Below the pieces are notes generated by a model that was not told where the DNA came from, did no database searches, and saw only the letters and a program-made list of their open reading frames with translations. The position numbers and the translations under genes were made by a program. Positions 25,624-33,843 of a stretch of 45,420 nucleotides of DNA are shown piece after piece. Where the stretch lies: NCBI RefSeq assembly GCF_042652965.1, contig NZ_JBHSHL010000023.1, forward strand, positions 1 through 45,420, given 5' to 3'. Each line of letters opens with the position of its first letter. Position 1 is the first letter of the stretch. This DNA comes from Filifactor villosus. GTDB taxonomy: Bacteria > Bacillota > Clostridia > Peptostreptococcales > Filifactoraceae.

Positions 25624-27393
25624 ATGAATGAAATGATAATGGACTTGGTGGGAAAGGTTTTGGAATCTATTGCAAGCAGAGCGGGAGACATGTCCAGAGA
25701 TGCTTGGGAGAGATTCAAGGTGGATTTTGGCATGGTTTTTCAGGAATATCTCAAACGTTCCTATGACAAATACAGTAAGATCAAGACGATCCTCTATCGG
25801 ACCGAACCGCAGTACATCTATGACTTTTTTGAAGTACCTTATTTGAAAAAAGACGGACAACCCTCGTTTAAGGCGAATAAGGTCAGTGATGTTTTGGATA
25901 TTTCGAACTTTATCATTGTGCAGGGAACGGGAGGGATTGGAAAATCGACCCTTCTCAAACACCTGTTTATCAACACTCTGAATGAGGAAGTCCTTATTCC
26001 GATGTTTGTGGAACTCAAGGACATCAATATCTTCGACTACGGGATGGAAGAGATGATCTATCGAAAACTCAACGATATGGGTTGCGGTTTGGATGAGGAG
26101 CGTTTGGAATATGCCTTGGAGTCGGGAAGGTTTCTCTTTTTATTGGACGGTTATGATGAGATTCTGACCAAAAACAAGGATCGGTTTTTTCGGGAAATCA
26201 ACAAGTTTTGTGATAAGTACCCTGACAACTTCTATGTGATTTCGTCGAGAGAGTGTAGTGATTTTGTAGCGTTTCAGCGTTTTACCGTCTTAAAGGCCTG
26301 CCCGCTGACGAGGGAGCAGGCGATCTCGTTGGTCAGTAAGATCAAGTTCGATGTTGATATCAAACAGAACTTTATTACAGAGATGGAGAGGGGCCTGTAT
26401 GAAAAACATGAGTCGTTTGCGTCCAATCCGCTCTTGCTCAATATTATGTTGTTGACCTATGACAACTATGCCGAGATCCCTCAAAAATTACATGTGTTCT
26501 ATTCCGATGCCTTTGATACTCTCTATTCCAGACACGATGCCACCAAAGGCGGATACAAAAGAGAGTTCAAGAGCAACCTGTCCAGAGAGCGTTTCAAGGA
26601 GATATTTGCAAGGTTTTGTTTTTTGACCTATGCGAAGGGAGAATTGGAGTTTTCTTACGAGAAACTTCAGGAATATTTGAACAAGGCGGCCACCAAGAAT
26701 ACCGATTTTCACTTGGAAGAGTATGTCGACGACCTCATCGGTGCCGTATGCGTCCTATATAAAGACTGTTTGAACTATCGCTTCACTCATCGGATGTTTC
26801 AGGAGTACTTTGTCGCCTTTTTTCTTAAAACTTTACCTGACGAAAGAATGAATCAGGTGGCAAGCCAATTGATCGAAAGAGATATCAACCGAGCGATGTA
26901 CGATAGCGTCTTCGATATGCTCTATGACATGGACGAACACAGGTTTGAGAGAAACATTCTACTCCCGACCATCCGCGATTTTGAAAGGGAGTTGGAAGGA
27001 GACCGCTACGACTTTTACTTTAAGCGTTGTATTCGAGCCGTAGACTTTATCGAGTTTAATGACCTCGAGCAGGAGTCTTTCAGAGATCTCAATGTGTTTC
27101 CCCTGACGAGAAAGTGTTTTCTCTCGAGTTTTATGTGGTACTATTCTTCAGACTATGAGATTAAGAGGTTTGGAGACGGATCAAACAAGGTGTTTGACTG
27201 TCTTTCGGATATGAGGCGGGTTTCGATGACGGAGATCCCGGCCGGAGATGTTATGGGAGACAACGTTCTGTATGATCGCATAAAGCAGACATGGATCGGA
27301 GTTCGGATTTCCGTGTTGTCGGATATGAAGAACAGGATCGAACAGAAGCATAGGGAGATGGACTTGGATCTGGACAGTCTTTTGGACGGCTAG
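25624..27393 (+). CDS. NACHT-domain STAND NTPase 1
   Basis: A 589-aa protein. Residues 1-95 form a helical N-terminal domain (FKVDFGMVFQEYLKRSYDKY, then EPQYIYDFFEVPYL). NACHT follows: Walker A GTGGIGKST at 101-109, Walker B LFLLDGYDEI at 171-180 and the sensor-type VISSRE at 205-210. The helical NACHT-associated region includes FTHRMFQEYFVAFFL. There is no separate sensor repeat array or recognisable nuclease, protease or TIR effector. NACHT proteins are NLR-like and several bacterial ones protect against phage; a similar role here is inference. AAAAGGAG precedes the ATG. A family D element begins right after the stop codon. A paralogue lies at 29925-31700. Confidence 0.85.
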   Translation: MNEMIMDLVGKVLESIASRAGDMSRDAWERFKVDFGMVFQEYLKRSYDKYSKIKTILYRTEPQYIYDFFEVPYLKKDGQPSFKANKVSDVLDISNFIIVQGTGGIGKSTLLKHLFINTLNEEVLIPMFVELKDINIFDYGMEEMIYRKLNDMGCGLDEERLEYALESGRFLFLLDGYDEILTKNKDRFFREINKFCDKYPDNFYVISSRECSDFVAFQRFTVLKACPLTREQAISLVSKIKFDVDIKQNFITEMERGLYEKHESFASNPLLLNIMLLTYDNYAEIPQKLHVFYSDAFDTLYSRHDATKGGYKREFKSNLSRERFKEIFARFCFLTYAKGELEFSYEKLQEYLNKAATKNTDFHLEEYVDDLIGAVCVLYKDCLNYRFTHRMFQEYFVAFFLKTLPDERMNQVASQLIERDINRAMYDSVFDMLYDMDEHRFERNILLPTIRDFERELEGDRYDFYFKRCIRAVDFIEFNDLEQESFRDLNVFPLTRKCFLSSFMWYYSSDYEIKRFGDGSNKVFDCLSDMRRVSMTEIPAGDVMGDNVLYDRIKQTWIGVRISVLSDMKNRIEQKHREMDLDLDSLLDG

Positions 27394-27455
27394 GGAAACG
27401 TTGCATAATTAAAAAATAGAGCGAAACCGGTTTTATACAAAAAGCAGAAAGCCTT
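27394..27455. repeat. Left part of a family D element at the NACHT 1 stop codon
   Basis: GGAAACGTTGCATAATT follows directly after CTAG, the last bases of the NACHT gene including its stop. The element is broken by the next C element and its right end is not recognisable. Confidence 0.55.
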
Positions 27456-27569
27456 ATGCCGTTCTTTGATAAAAGCATCATTATATCCACACTCGCAAGT
27501 TCAGGAATTTATTTTGTTGTCCGTGGAACAGAGGGCCTTGATATAAACAGCTCGAACGGATATCGGTAC
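27456..27569. repeat. Family C element
   Basis: ATGCCGTTCTTTGATAAAAG to AACGGATATCGGTAC, about 114 bp, with GAACAGAGGGCCTTGATAT as in the copy at 28575. Confidence 0.55.
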
Positions 27570-27572
27570 AAA

Positions 27573-27707
27573 ACAAATACCGAATAATTCTAAAAATCTC
27601 GGTAAATTCTGTTTCATATGAAAAATAAAACGTTTAGAAACGTTGATTTTACAAGGTCTCTATCTTTTCAACAATAGAAGCGCGATATACCTCTGTGTGG
27701 TACTTTC
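27573..27707. repeat. Family D element
   Basis: CAAATACCGAATAATTC to CTGTGTGGTACTTTC, about 135 bp, next to another D copy. Confidence 0.5.
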
Positions 27708-27711
27708 TTTG

Positions 27712-27851
27712 GGAAATACCGCACAGAGGCAATTTCGATTTTTCTTTGGGTTTATAATAATGTAAGGATTTATCAAATCAACATTTTTGAGAGGTTCATC
27801 CTTCGTATAAAAGTCGATTTTATGCCGATTTTTCTAATTGTGAGGTGCTGC
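27712..27851. repeat. Family D element
   Basis: GGAAATACCGCACAGAGGC to TTGTGAGGTGCTGC, 140 bp. The flanks TTTG and TTAA no longer match. Confidence 0.65.
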
Positions 27852-27941
27852 TTAAAATGGTTATTTTACAAGATTTCTGTACGGTATAAAACAACAGCAA
27901 GATCCGGATGTTGTTCTGTACGGTGTTTTTCATGCTTTCTT

Positions 27942-28032
27942 ATACTATTATCTATTAGAATGGACAGGTTTAATGCTTTGAAAGCATAGGATTATATTCT
28001 GCATACCCGGCATTTCAAACGGAGAATAGTAT
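27942..28032. repeat. Short family A element
   Basis: ATACTATTATCTATTAGAAT to AACGGAGAATAGTAT, 91 bp, a compact version of the copies at 32428 and 13432. A D element begins 4 bases after it. Confidence 0.7.
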
Positions 28033-28035
28033 TAA

Positions 28036-28175
28036 GAAAATACCGCACAAATATGAAATCTTGATTTTCCTATTGATTTGCAAGAAATGAAACCTTGTTA
28101 AATCAATACTTTAGAGAAATTCAGTACTTATATACAGTGATTTTACAATGATTCTTTGAATTATGCGGTGTCTCC
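28036..28175. repeat. Family D MITE with TTAA target duplication
   Basis: GAAAATACCGCACAAA to TTATGCGGTGTCTCC, 140 bp, flanked by TTAA at 28032-28035 and 28176-28179. The left TTAA overlaps the end of a family A copy, so this D element landed at the edge of an existing A element. Confidence 0.75.
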
Positions 28176-28225
28176 TTAATATCAAACAAAACCATCGTCT
28201 CTGTGCAGGATACCTCCTCCATTTG

Positions 28226-28338
28226 ATACTATTTTTCAATAGAAGTGTGGATATATCTATTTTTCGATGACGAAAAACCATATTGTCCTCCATGGATCAC
28301 AGATTGTTTATATCCACTATTCAAAAGAATAGTAGTAT
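28226..28338. repeat. Family B element
   Basis: 113 bp, ATACTATTTTTCAATAGAAG to GAATAGTAGTAT. The inner arms GTGGATATA and TATATCCAC make a hairpin. Confidence 0.8.
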
Positions 28339-28486
28339 GAATTCTTGATATCCTCCGTTAGACGGATGGATTTCTTTTTGTCTGTAAGGGAGCTCCTTTT
28401 CGACCGGATAGCGGTAGTATATCAGATCTTTCTATATGCAAAATCCCAATAATAACAAAAAATTTAAATAAATATGTCATTAATAT

Positions 28487-28516
28487 TTTACAAATTGAAC
28501 AGAAAAAGTGTATAAT
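28487..28516 (+). promoter_or_regulatory. Predicted sigma-A promoter in a gene-free gap
   Basis: TTTACA and TATAAT have an 18-base spacer. The transcript would start within the left arm of the hairpin that follows. Confidence 0.5.
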
Positions 28517-28519
28517 ATA

Positions 28520-28573
28520 AACCATCCCCTAAAAAATCAGAGATATTTTTTGCAGATGCAGGGGAGGATGGTT
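28520..28573 (+). other. Hairpin directly downstream of the promoter
   Basis: Left arm AACCATCCCCT pairs with AGGGGAGGATGGTT (28560-28573) across a 3-base bulge. An inner AAAAAAT/ATTTTTT stem may form. It may be a small structured transcript or the remains of an attenuator whose gene was displaced by the adjoining C repeat. Confidence 0.4.
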
Positions 28574-28574
28574 G

Positions 28575-28689
28575 ATACTATTCTTCGATAGAAGTGTAGC
28601 TATATCTATACTTATAAGCACAAAGATTTGTTTTATATCGTCGATAGAATAAGGGCCTTGATATCAATAATTCCAACGAGTGATAGTAT
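28575..28689. repeat. Family C element
   Basis: 115 bp, ATACTATTCTTCGATAGAAG to AACGAGTGATAGTAT. The core TTATAAGCACAAAGATT and AGGGCCTTGATATC define the family. Confidence 0.75.
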
Positions 28690-28871
28690 GTTCACTCAAA
28701 TACGGGTCTTCAGTCGGGATGTTGTGTTCACACCGTTTTCGGTGATCATAGTTCCCGTTTCCTCTAGATGTTCCGCTCAGAGAGAAAATAATACCATCTG
28801 TTTGGATTGTCCGCTTATACGGAACTGTATCCGCATAAGCGTTTTAGGATCTCGAAGTTTATATTGTTGTA

Positions 28872-28990
28872 ATACTATTCTCCGTTTGAAATACCGGGTA
28901 TGAAACATCTCTTCATTGCCGAAAAAACAATTTTTTGGAGGACGATGATTCAAAGTGTTCAACCTGTCGATTCTAATAGCTAATAATATA
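28872..28990. repeat. Family A element
   Basis: ATACTATTCTCCGTTTGAAA, then TACCGGGTATG and GCCGAAAAAAC, ending CTAATAGCTAATAATAT. About 119 bp and the longest A copy. Confidence 0.7.
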
Positions 28991-29467
28991 AATCATTTTC
29001 CTATCGAAGCGGGGCATACGGGAAGTTTTTGAGGTAAAAACATATTGAACTTCTCAAGTTTCGTTTATATCGCCATCCGATCGACATACCGGTCAACGTG
29101 AACCGTATACGGGCTATGGCGGTTTAAAGTTTGAACTGTATAGGCGATAAGTTGAACAGGAGAAGCGTATTTATCTGCTTCAACGGATCGCTTGTATAGT
29201 TGGGGATATAGAGCAGTTCAAACTGTTTTCGACAATCGGGACAAGAGTGTATAATTTGAAAAAATATTCCGGTTTTTTCGGGCGGATACATTGTGTCGAA
29301 GAGCTTCGCTTGAAAGGATTTCTACATTTTTTCAAACAACTTGGAACTCAGCTTGTATCCTTGTGAGGTACTTCCTAAAATATTTCGTGTCTGAAGAATT
29401 CAAAGCCATCGATATCAAGAGTCAAACGGATAGCAGTATAGTTGGAGAACAGCAGGAAGGGAGCTTT

Positions 29468-29568
29468 ATACTATTATCCTTTGAGTTGTGGATATGTGAC
29501 CCATAGAAGATAAAACGATTTTTCGCGGTCGAAAAATCGACATATCCATACTTCTATTGGGATAGTAT
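29468..29568. repeat. Family E element
   Basis: 101 bp with ends ATACTATTATCCTTTG and GGGATAGTAT. The inner arms CGATTTTTCGCG and CGAAAAATCG are strongly self-complementary. It is the second copy of the element at 90-205. Confidence 0.7.
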
Positions 29569-29571
29569 TAG

Positions 29572-29711
29572 GGAGGTCCCACGCAAAGACACAAAATGAT
29601 GTTCCCTTTGTTTTCGGGATATAGAAAACCTCTAAAGTGAGGGGTTTCAGAAATGTGTTTGTCCAAGAAAAACTGAATTTCTTCTGCTTTTTGGAAGGGT
29701 GCGGTGTTTTC
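29572..29711. repeat. Diverged family D element
   Basis: GGAGGTCCCACGCAAAG to GTGCGGTGTTTTC, 140 bp. The flanks TTAG and TTGG are one base apart. Confidence 0.5.
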
Positions 29712-29744
29712 TTGGATCAAATTTAAACCTGCGGAGATATGCAA

Positions 29745-29885
29745 GGAAGATATCGCATAGGTCCCAAAAACAGAATGAAACAGGTTTTACGCAAACATAA
29801 ACTTTTTAGGGGTGTTGATGTTACAAGGGTTCTGTAGCATATAAAACAACGGCGAAAACAAGATATCTCTTTGTGAGGTGTTGCC
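29745..29885. repeat. Family D element in the leader of NACHT 2
   Basis: GGAAGATATCGCATAGG to GTGAGGTGTTGCC, 141 bp. It ends 39 bases before the NACHT 2 start and so occupies the place where its promoter or leader would be. Confidence 0.7.
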
Positions 29886-29924
29886 GAAAGGAAAAATCAA
29901 AAGGAAGCATGAAAGGAGAATGCG

Positions 29925-31700
29925 ATGAACGATCTTATAACGGCACTGATGGGGAGGGTAGTGGATTCTCTTGCGACCAAGGCGGGAGAGTTTTCCAAAG
30001 AAGCGTGGGAAAAGTTCAAGGTGGACTTCGGATCTGCGTTTCACGAGTACTTAAGGCGTTCCTGTGAAAAATACAGCAGGATCAAAACTATTTTATATCG
30101 AATTGAACCTCAGTATATTTATGATTTTTTTGAGATTCCCTACTTGGAAAAACAAGAAGACCAACCCTTCAAGACCTGCAATGCGAACAAGGTCCTCCAG
30201 ATATCGAGGTTTATCATCATACAGGGAACAGGCGGTATCGGCAAGTCCACCCTGATGAAGCATCTTTTTATCAGCAGCTTGGAGAGCGAGAGTTGTATTC
30301 CGATGTTTTTGGAACTGAAAGATATCAATTCCCTGGAGCTGAGATGCAGCATTGAAGACATCATCCTCAGCAAACTCAACACTCTGGGGTGTGAACTGGA
30401 ACGAAGCAGTTTGGAATATGCTCTTGCATCGGGCAAGTTTGTCTTTTTATTGGACGGATATGACGAGATTCTGAGCAAAAGCAAAGATTGGTTCTTCAGA
30501 GAAGTCAATGCGTTCTGTGACAGATATCCCGAGAACCACTATGTGATCTCTTCGAGAGAGTGTAGCGACTTTATTGCATTTCAGCGTTTTACCATCCTGA
30601 AGGCCTGCCCCCTTACCAAACAACAGGCCATTTCGCTGGTGAGCAAGATCAAGTTCGATGTCGATATCAAGCAGAACTTTATTACGGAATTGGAGAACGG
30701 ACTGTACGAAAAGCACGAATCCTTTGCCTCCAACCCTCTTCTGCTTAACATTATGCTCCTGACCTACGATAATTATGCGGAGATTCCCAAAAAACTCCAT
30801 ATCTTCTATTCGGATGCCTTCGACACCCTCTATTCCAGGCACGATGCAACCAAGGGAGGCTACAAGAGGGAGTTTAGGAGCAACCTGCCGAGGGAGGTGT
30901 TTAAGGATATCTTTGCACGGTTTTGCTTCCTGACCTATGCCAAGGGGAAACTCGAGTTCTCTTATGAAGAGTTGCAGGAAGATCTCAAGAAGGCGAGCTC
31001 CAAACAGTCGGACTTTCGGATGGACGACTATATCGATGATCTGATCAGTGCGGTATGCCTCCTGTATAAGGACGGCTTAAACTATCGCTTCACTCATCGC
31101 CTGTTTCAGGAGTATTTCACGGCCTTCTTCCTGAAAATCTTATCGGACGAGAGGATGGAGCAGGCGGGCAGACAGCTGATCGACAAGGATATGAATAGGG
31201 CGATGTACGACAGCGTCTTCGATATGCTCTACGATATGGACGAGAACAGGTTTGAGCGAAACATCCTTCTGCCGATCATTTACGACTTTGAAGAAGAACT
31301 TGAGGGAGACCGATATGAGTTTTACTTCCGCAACTGTCTTCGAGGCGTTGATCTGATCGAATTTAAGGACGTGGAGAGGACCAATACAGGAAACCTCCAT
31401 CTGCTGCCTCTGACGAGAAGATGTTTCCTCTCCGGCTTTATGTGGTACTACTTCTCCGAATATGAGATCAAGAAATTCGGTGAAGGATCAAACAAGGTCT
31501 TTGACTGCCTTTCGGAATCGGAACGGATCTCGATGAAGGAGATCACGGTCGAGGATGTTATGGAAGATGCCCTTTTGTACGAGAGGATCAAGCAGACGTG
31601 GATCGGAGTGCGTATCTCTGTGCTGTCCGACCTCAAAAACAGGATCGAACAAAAACATAGGGAGATCGATATGGACTTGGACAAACTGTTAGGGGATTAA
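29925..31700 (+). CDS. NACHT-domain STAND NTPase 2 (paralogue)
   Basis: A 591-aa protein collinear with NACHT 1 from end to end. It has Walker A GTGGIGKST at about 103-111, Walker B VFLLDGYDEI at about 174-183, VISSRE, and FTHRLFQEYFTAFFL. The stretch from ISLVSKIKFDVDIKQNF to TKGGYKREF is almost identical to the paralogue. The segment between the Walker motifs and the N-terminal linker differ most. It uses more C-ending codons than NACHT 1, so the duplication is not recent or the copies arrived separately. AAAGGAG precedes the ATG. A 53-codon frame follows immediately. No effector domain is recognised; an immune role is inferred from the family. Confidence 0.85.
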   Translation: MNDLITALMGRVVDSLATKAGEFSKEAWEKFKVDFGSAFHEYLRRSCEKYSRIKTILYRIEPQYIYDFFEIPYLEKQEDQPFKTCNANKVLQISRFIIIQGTGGIGKSTLMKHLFISSLESESCIPMFLELKDINSLELRCSIEDIILSKLNTLGCELERSSLEYALASGKFVFLLDGYDEILSKSKDWFFREVNAFCDRYPENHYVISSRECSDFIAFQRFTILKACPLTKQQAISLVSKIKFDVDIKQNFITELENGLYEKHESFASNPLLLNIMLLTYDNYAEIPKKLHIFYSDAFDTLYSRHDATKGGYKREFRSNLPREVFKDIFARFCFLTYAKGKLEFSYEELQEDLKKASSKQSDFRMDDYIDDLISAVCLLYKDGLNYRFTHRLFQEYFTAFFLKILSDERMEQAGRQLIDKDMNRAMYDSVFDMLYDMDENRFERNILLPIIYDFEEELEGDRYEFYFRNCLRGVDLIEFKDVERTNTGNLHLLPLTRRCFLSGFMWYYFSEYEIKKFGEGSNKVFDCLSESERISMKEITVEDVMEDALLYERIKQTWIGVRISVLSDLKNRIEQKHREIDMDLDKLLGD

Positions 31701-31708
31701 AGGAACTT

Positions 31709-31870
31709 GTGTATGAAGATCTATCCCGCGATCCGTTTGTTAAGGTTTTTCAGTCATGTCCTTCTACAAACAGAGTTGATGAGGAGGGTGCGTTTGAGGT
31801 TCTTGATGATATTATACGGTTGAAACATCGCTGGTTTGAACCGTATAAAGGAAGAAGGAAGTTCGGATGA
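31709..31870 (+). CDS. Possible 53-aa protein directly downstream of NACHT 2
   Basis: A GTG start, with AAGGA overlapping the NACHT 2 stop, opens a frame reading MYEDLSRDPFVKVFQSCPST and ending EPYKGRRKFG. Composition and codon choice look coding, and the spacing suggests translational coupling. It contains a 15-bp dyad (31812-31826 with 31834-31848, one mismatch). No equivalent follows NACHT 1, where a repeat begins at the stop codon. I do not recognise the sequence; it could also be the tail of a lost gene. Confidence 0.35.
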   Translation: MYEDLSRDPFVKVFQSCPSTNRVDEEGAFEVLDDIIRLKHRWFEPYKGRRKFG

Positions 31871-31888
31871 TAGGGTGATCGGATTTGA

Positions 31889-32001
31889 TTCTGTTCTCGG
31901 ATGGAAGTATGGTTATATCTTCACTCCTAAGTGCGAAGTGTTATTTTGCCGCTCATGGAACGAAGAGTATTGATACCAATGGTTCGAATGGATAACGGTA
32001 T
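31889..32001. repeat. Family C element
   Basis: It begins ATTCTGTTCTCGGATGGAAG, has the core CTCATGGAACGAAGAG, and ends CGAATGGATAACGGTAT. Confidence 0.6.
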
Positions 32002-32126
32002 GAATGGGGAACTGCTCAAGAAGGCGGTCGGGAAGGGAAGTTGAGAACTGCCGTCCTCCTTTACAAATAAACCACACAATAACGAAGGTTCTTACGTGAA
32101 AATCCCTGCCCGAAAATGGTATCCTG

Positions 32127-32196
32127 AAAAAGGCTACAGCCTTTATGTGCCGGGGACGGCAAAGCTCGTTGCCGGCAAGGGCTTAAGCCTGTTTTT
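32127..32196 (+). other. Cluster of three short dyads
   Basis: AAAGGCT and AGCCTTT form a tight 7-bp hairpin. GCCGG...CCGGC spans the middle. GGCTTAAGCC is a perfect 10-base palindrome followed by TGTTTTT, which could act as a plus-strand terminator. The GC-rich composition stands out in the gap. Confidence 0.4.
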
Positions 32197-32257
32197 GCAC
32201 TGTTATCCGAAGCGTCAGGAAAACACCGCACAAAAGCGAACTGCTGAGTTCTTTTTG

Positions 32258-32359
32258 ATACGATTCTCCAATAGAAGGATATCTATTTTCGACCGTGAAA
32301 GATCATTTTGTCTTCTATGGGTCACAGATCGTTGATATCCACGACTTGAAAGAATAATG
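32258..32359. repeat. Family B element nested in D
   Basis: ATACGATTCTCCAATAGAAG to TTGAAAGAATAATGA, about 102 bp. It has the B core CTTCTATGGGTCACAGATCG. Confidence 0.65.
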
Positions 32360-32427
32360 AGTTTGCAGAACACGAAGGTTTGTCAAATCAAGGTTTTCAA
32401 GAAGTTTATTCTTCTAAAACCGATGTT

Positions 32428-32542
32428 ATACTATTATCTGTTGGAATCGACAGGTGGAATGTTTCGAAGCATAGGATCATCCAAGTTGTTTTTTCGGCAG
32501 TGATAAGTCTGTATATCAGGCATTTCAAACGGAGAATAGTAT
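32428..32542. repeat. Family A element nested in D
   Basis: 115 bp, ATACTATTATCTGTTGGAAT to AAACGGAGAATAGTAT, with the core GCATAGGATCATCCAAGTTG. Confidence 0.75.
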
Positions 32543-32949
32543 TAGGCTGATTTTTTGAATTGTGCGCTATCTCATAGAGTTTGTTTTTCAACGGAATAAG
32601 TCTGTCGGAGCGATCCGCACAATTCGAATGGGCGGAGCGAGAACGGCTCGATACGAAGAATAAAGTTTGTGAGAGCAGTTTTTTTATAAGATCGCTATAC
32701 TCTGCAAAGCGGCAGAAGGAACAGGTTGAATTGAGAAGTGTTTTTTCTTCAGCCGGTTTGGAATATACAGATTCTCAAAGATGTTCAGTTGAGAGAGGTT
32801 TCGTGCTCCGTGAAACGACGGAAGGGTAAGTTCCTATCTTTGTGCGCTGTGTCATCAGAATGGATGCCGTTTTGAAGTGGATGTTCTTGTCGGATAACAG
32901 GATTACCAAACTGTGTAAATTTGTATCAAAGAGAGTTGCAGGAGGGATT

Positions 32950-33831
32950 ATGAAACAAGGTATACTTCGAAAAAAACGAGGGGCTTTTTTGATAGGAACG
33001 ATCTGTTCCTACCTCGTTGTAGCAGCTGTTTTTTTCGGCATTATCTACAGGATGAGGCAGACGATGCCCGAAGATCTTCAGTTGGAGCAACAGGTGGTCT
33101 ACGACAAGGACGATATCAGGGTCAAGGCGGTCGGCATCGAAGTGAATTCGCTGCTCGATACGCAGTTGGAGTTTGAGGTCGAAAACAATTCGCAGACAGC
33201 CTATCAGGTGACCCCTTACTTTATGGCGGTGGACGGCATTATGGTGGCTCCTCCCGAGAGTGAGAAGAAGATCGTAGAGCCCGGGGAGAAACGGGTCGTC
33301 GGACTCTCGATGGGAGATCTCGCCTACTCCGAGTTTTTGAACAGGGAAGAGATGGGAGAGATCAAACTCGACCTCTACCTGATCGACAAGGCGTCCGAAG
33401 AGAACGATCATATCCTGATACAGGATATCACCTTACACACCAATTATTTCGGTAAGAATCAAACTCCCGATCTCGATCTGGAGGGAGAATTGTTTGTGCA
33501 GAAGGAAGGTCTGGTCGTCAACCTTGTAAAACAGGACGGTCAACCGATCAAGTCTCATCAGGTCCTGATGACTGCGGAAAACACCTCGGATCGCGATATG
33601 TACTTCTATACGAGTGAGTTTCAGTTCGGGGACAAGAAACCGAAGACCGAGATCCTCATTCCCGTTCGTGCACATTCCAAGTCGGTGGTTATGCCGTACG
33701 GAGTTGTTCACCTGATCCTCCCCGACGGAGAGTTGAAGGAGGGCGATCCCAAGTTGAAGTCGATCGGGGCGGTCATGGACTATCGGACACATGAGGTTAT
33801 CGGAGAACAGATCGATCTGGAGTGGAACTAG
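32950..33831 (+). CDS. Membrane-anchored extracellular protein, first of a pair
   Basis: A 293-aa protein with a basic N-terminus (KQGILRKKRG), one transmembrane helix at about 12-32 (LIGTICSYLVVAAVFFGIIY) and an extracellular rest of two beta-rich domains. Each begins with a similar pattern (VYDKDDIRVKAVGIE; VQKEGLVVNLVKQD) followed by EVENNS or TAENTS, as in DUF4352/DUF5067-like Ig-fold domains. There is no lipobox cysteine. ATG 32950 is preferred over the longer frame because GGAGGG lies just upstream. It is followed 12 bases later by a related gene. The function is unknown; such domains are often surface or envelope proteins. Confidence 0.65.
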   Translation: MKQGILRKKRGAFLIGTICSYLVVAAVFFGIIYRMRQTMPEDLQLEQQVVYDKDDIRVKAVGIEVNSLLDTQLEFEVENNSQTAYQVTPYFMAVDGIMVAPPESEKKIVEPGEKRVVGLSMGDLAYSEFLNREEMGEIKLDLYLIDKASEENDHILIQDITLHTNYFGKNQTPDLDLEGELFVQKEGLVVNLVKQDGQPIKSHQVLMTAENTSDRDMYFYTSEFQFGDKKPKTEILIPVRAHSKSVVMPYGVVHLILPDGELKEGDPKLKSIGAVMDYRTHEVIGEQIDLEWN

Positions 33832-33843
33832 AGGGAGGACAAC

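Larger units (their letters stand above)
27394..29924. other. 2.5-kb gene-free gap made largely of repeat elements
   Basis: At least eleven repeat copies (families A to E) cover most of it, with an isolated promoter and hairpin at 28487-28573. The stretch 28991-29390 contains several short dyads (for example around CGCCAT and ATGGCG) but nothing I can name. Confidence 0.65.
32219..32572. repeat. Family D element split by a B and an A element
   Basis: D pieces are 32219-32257 (GAAAACACCGCACAAAAGC), 32360-32427 (GTCAAATCAAGGTTTTCAAG) and 32543-32572 (GAATTGTGCGCTATCTC), together about 137 bp, close to the family length. The intervening segments are complete B-like and A elements. Confidence 0.7.
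31871..32949. other. Gene-free gap with repeats and a dense hairpin cluster
   Basis: It contains a family C element (31889-32001), a stretch of three adjacent dyads (about 32127-32196), and a D element split by both a B and an A element (32219-32572). About 375 bases follow in which only weak open frames without ribosome binding sites occur. Confidence 0.55.

Noticed and set aside
32096..32829. Two open frames of about 80 codons (32096-32335 and 32581-32829)
   Set aside because: The first crosses a hairpin cluster and repeats; the second has no ribosome binding site and a low-information sequence.
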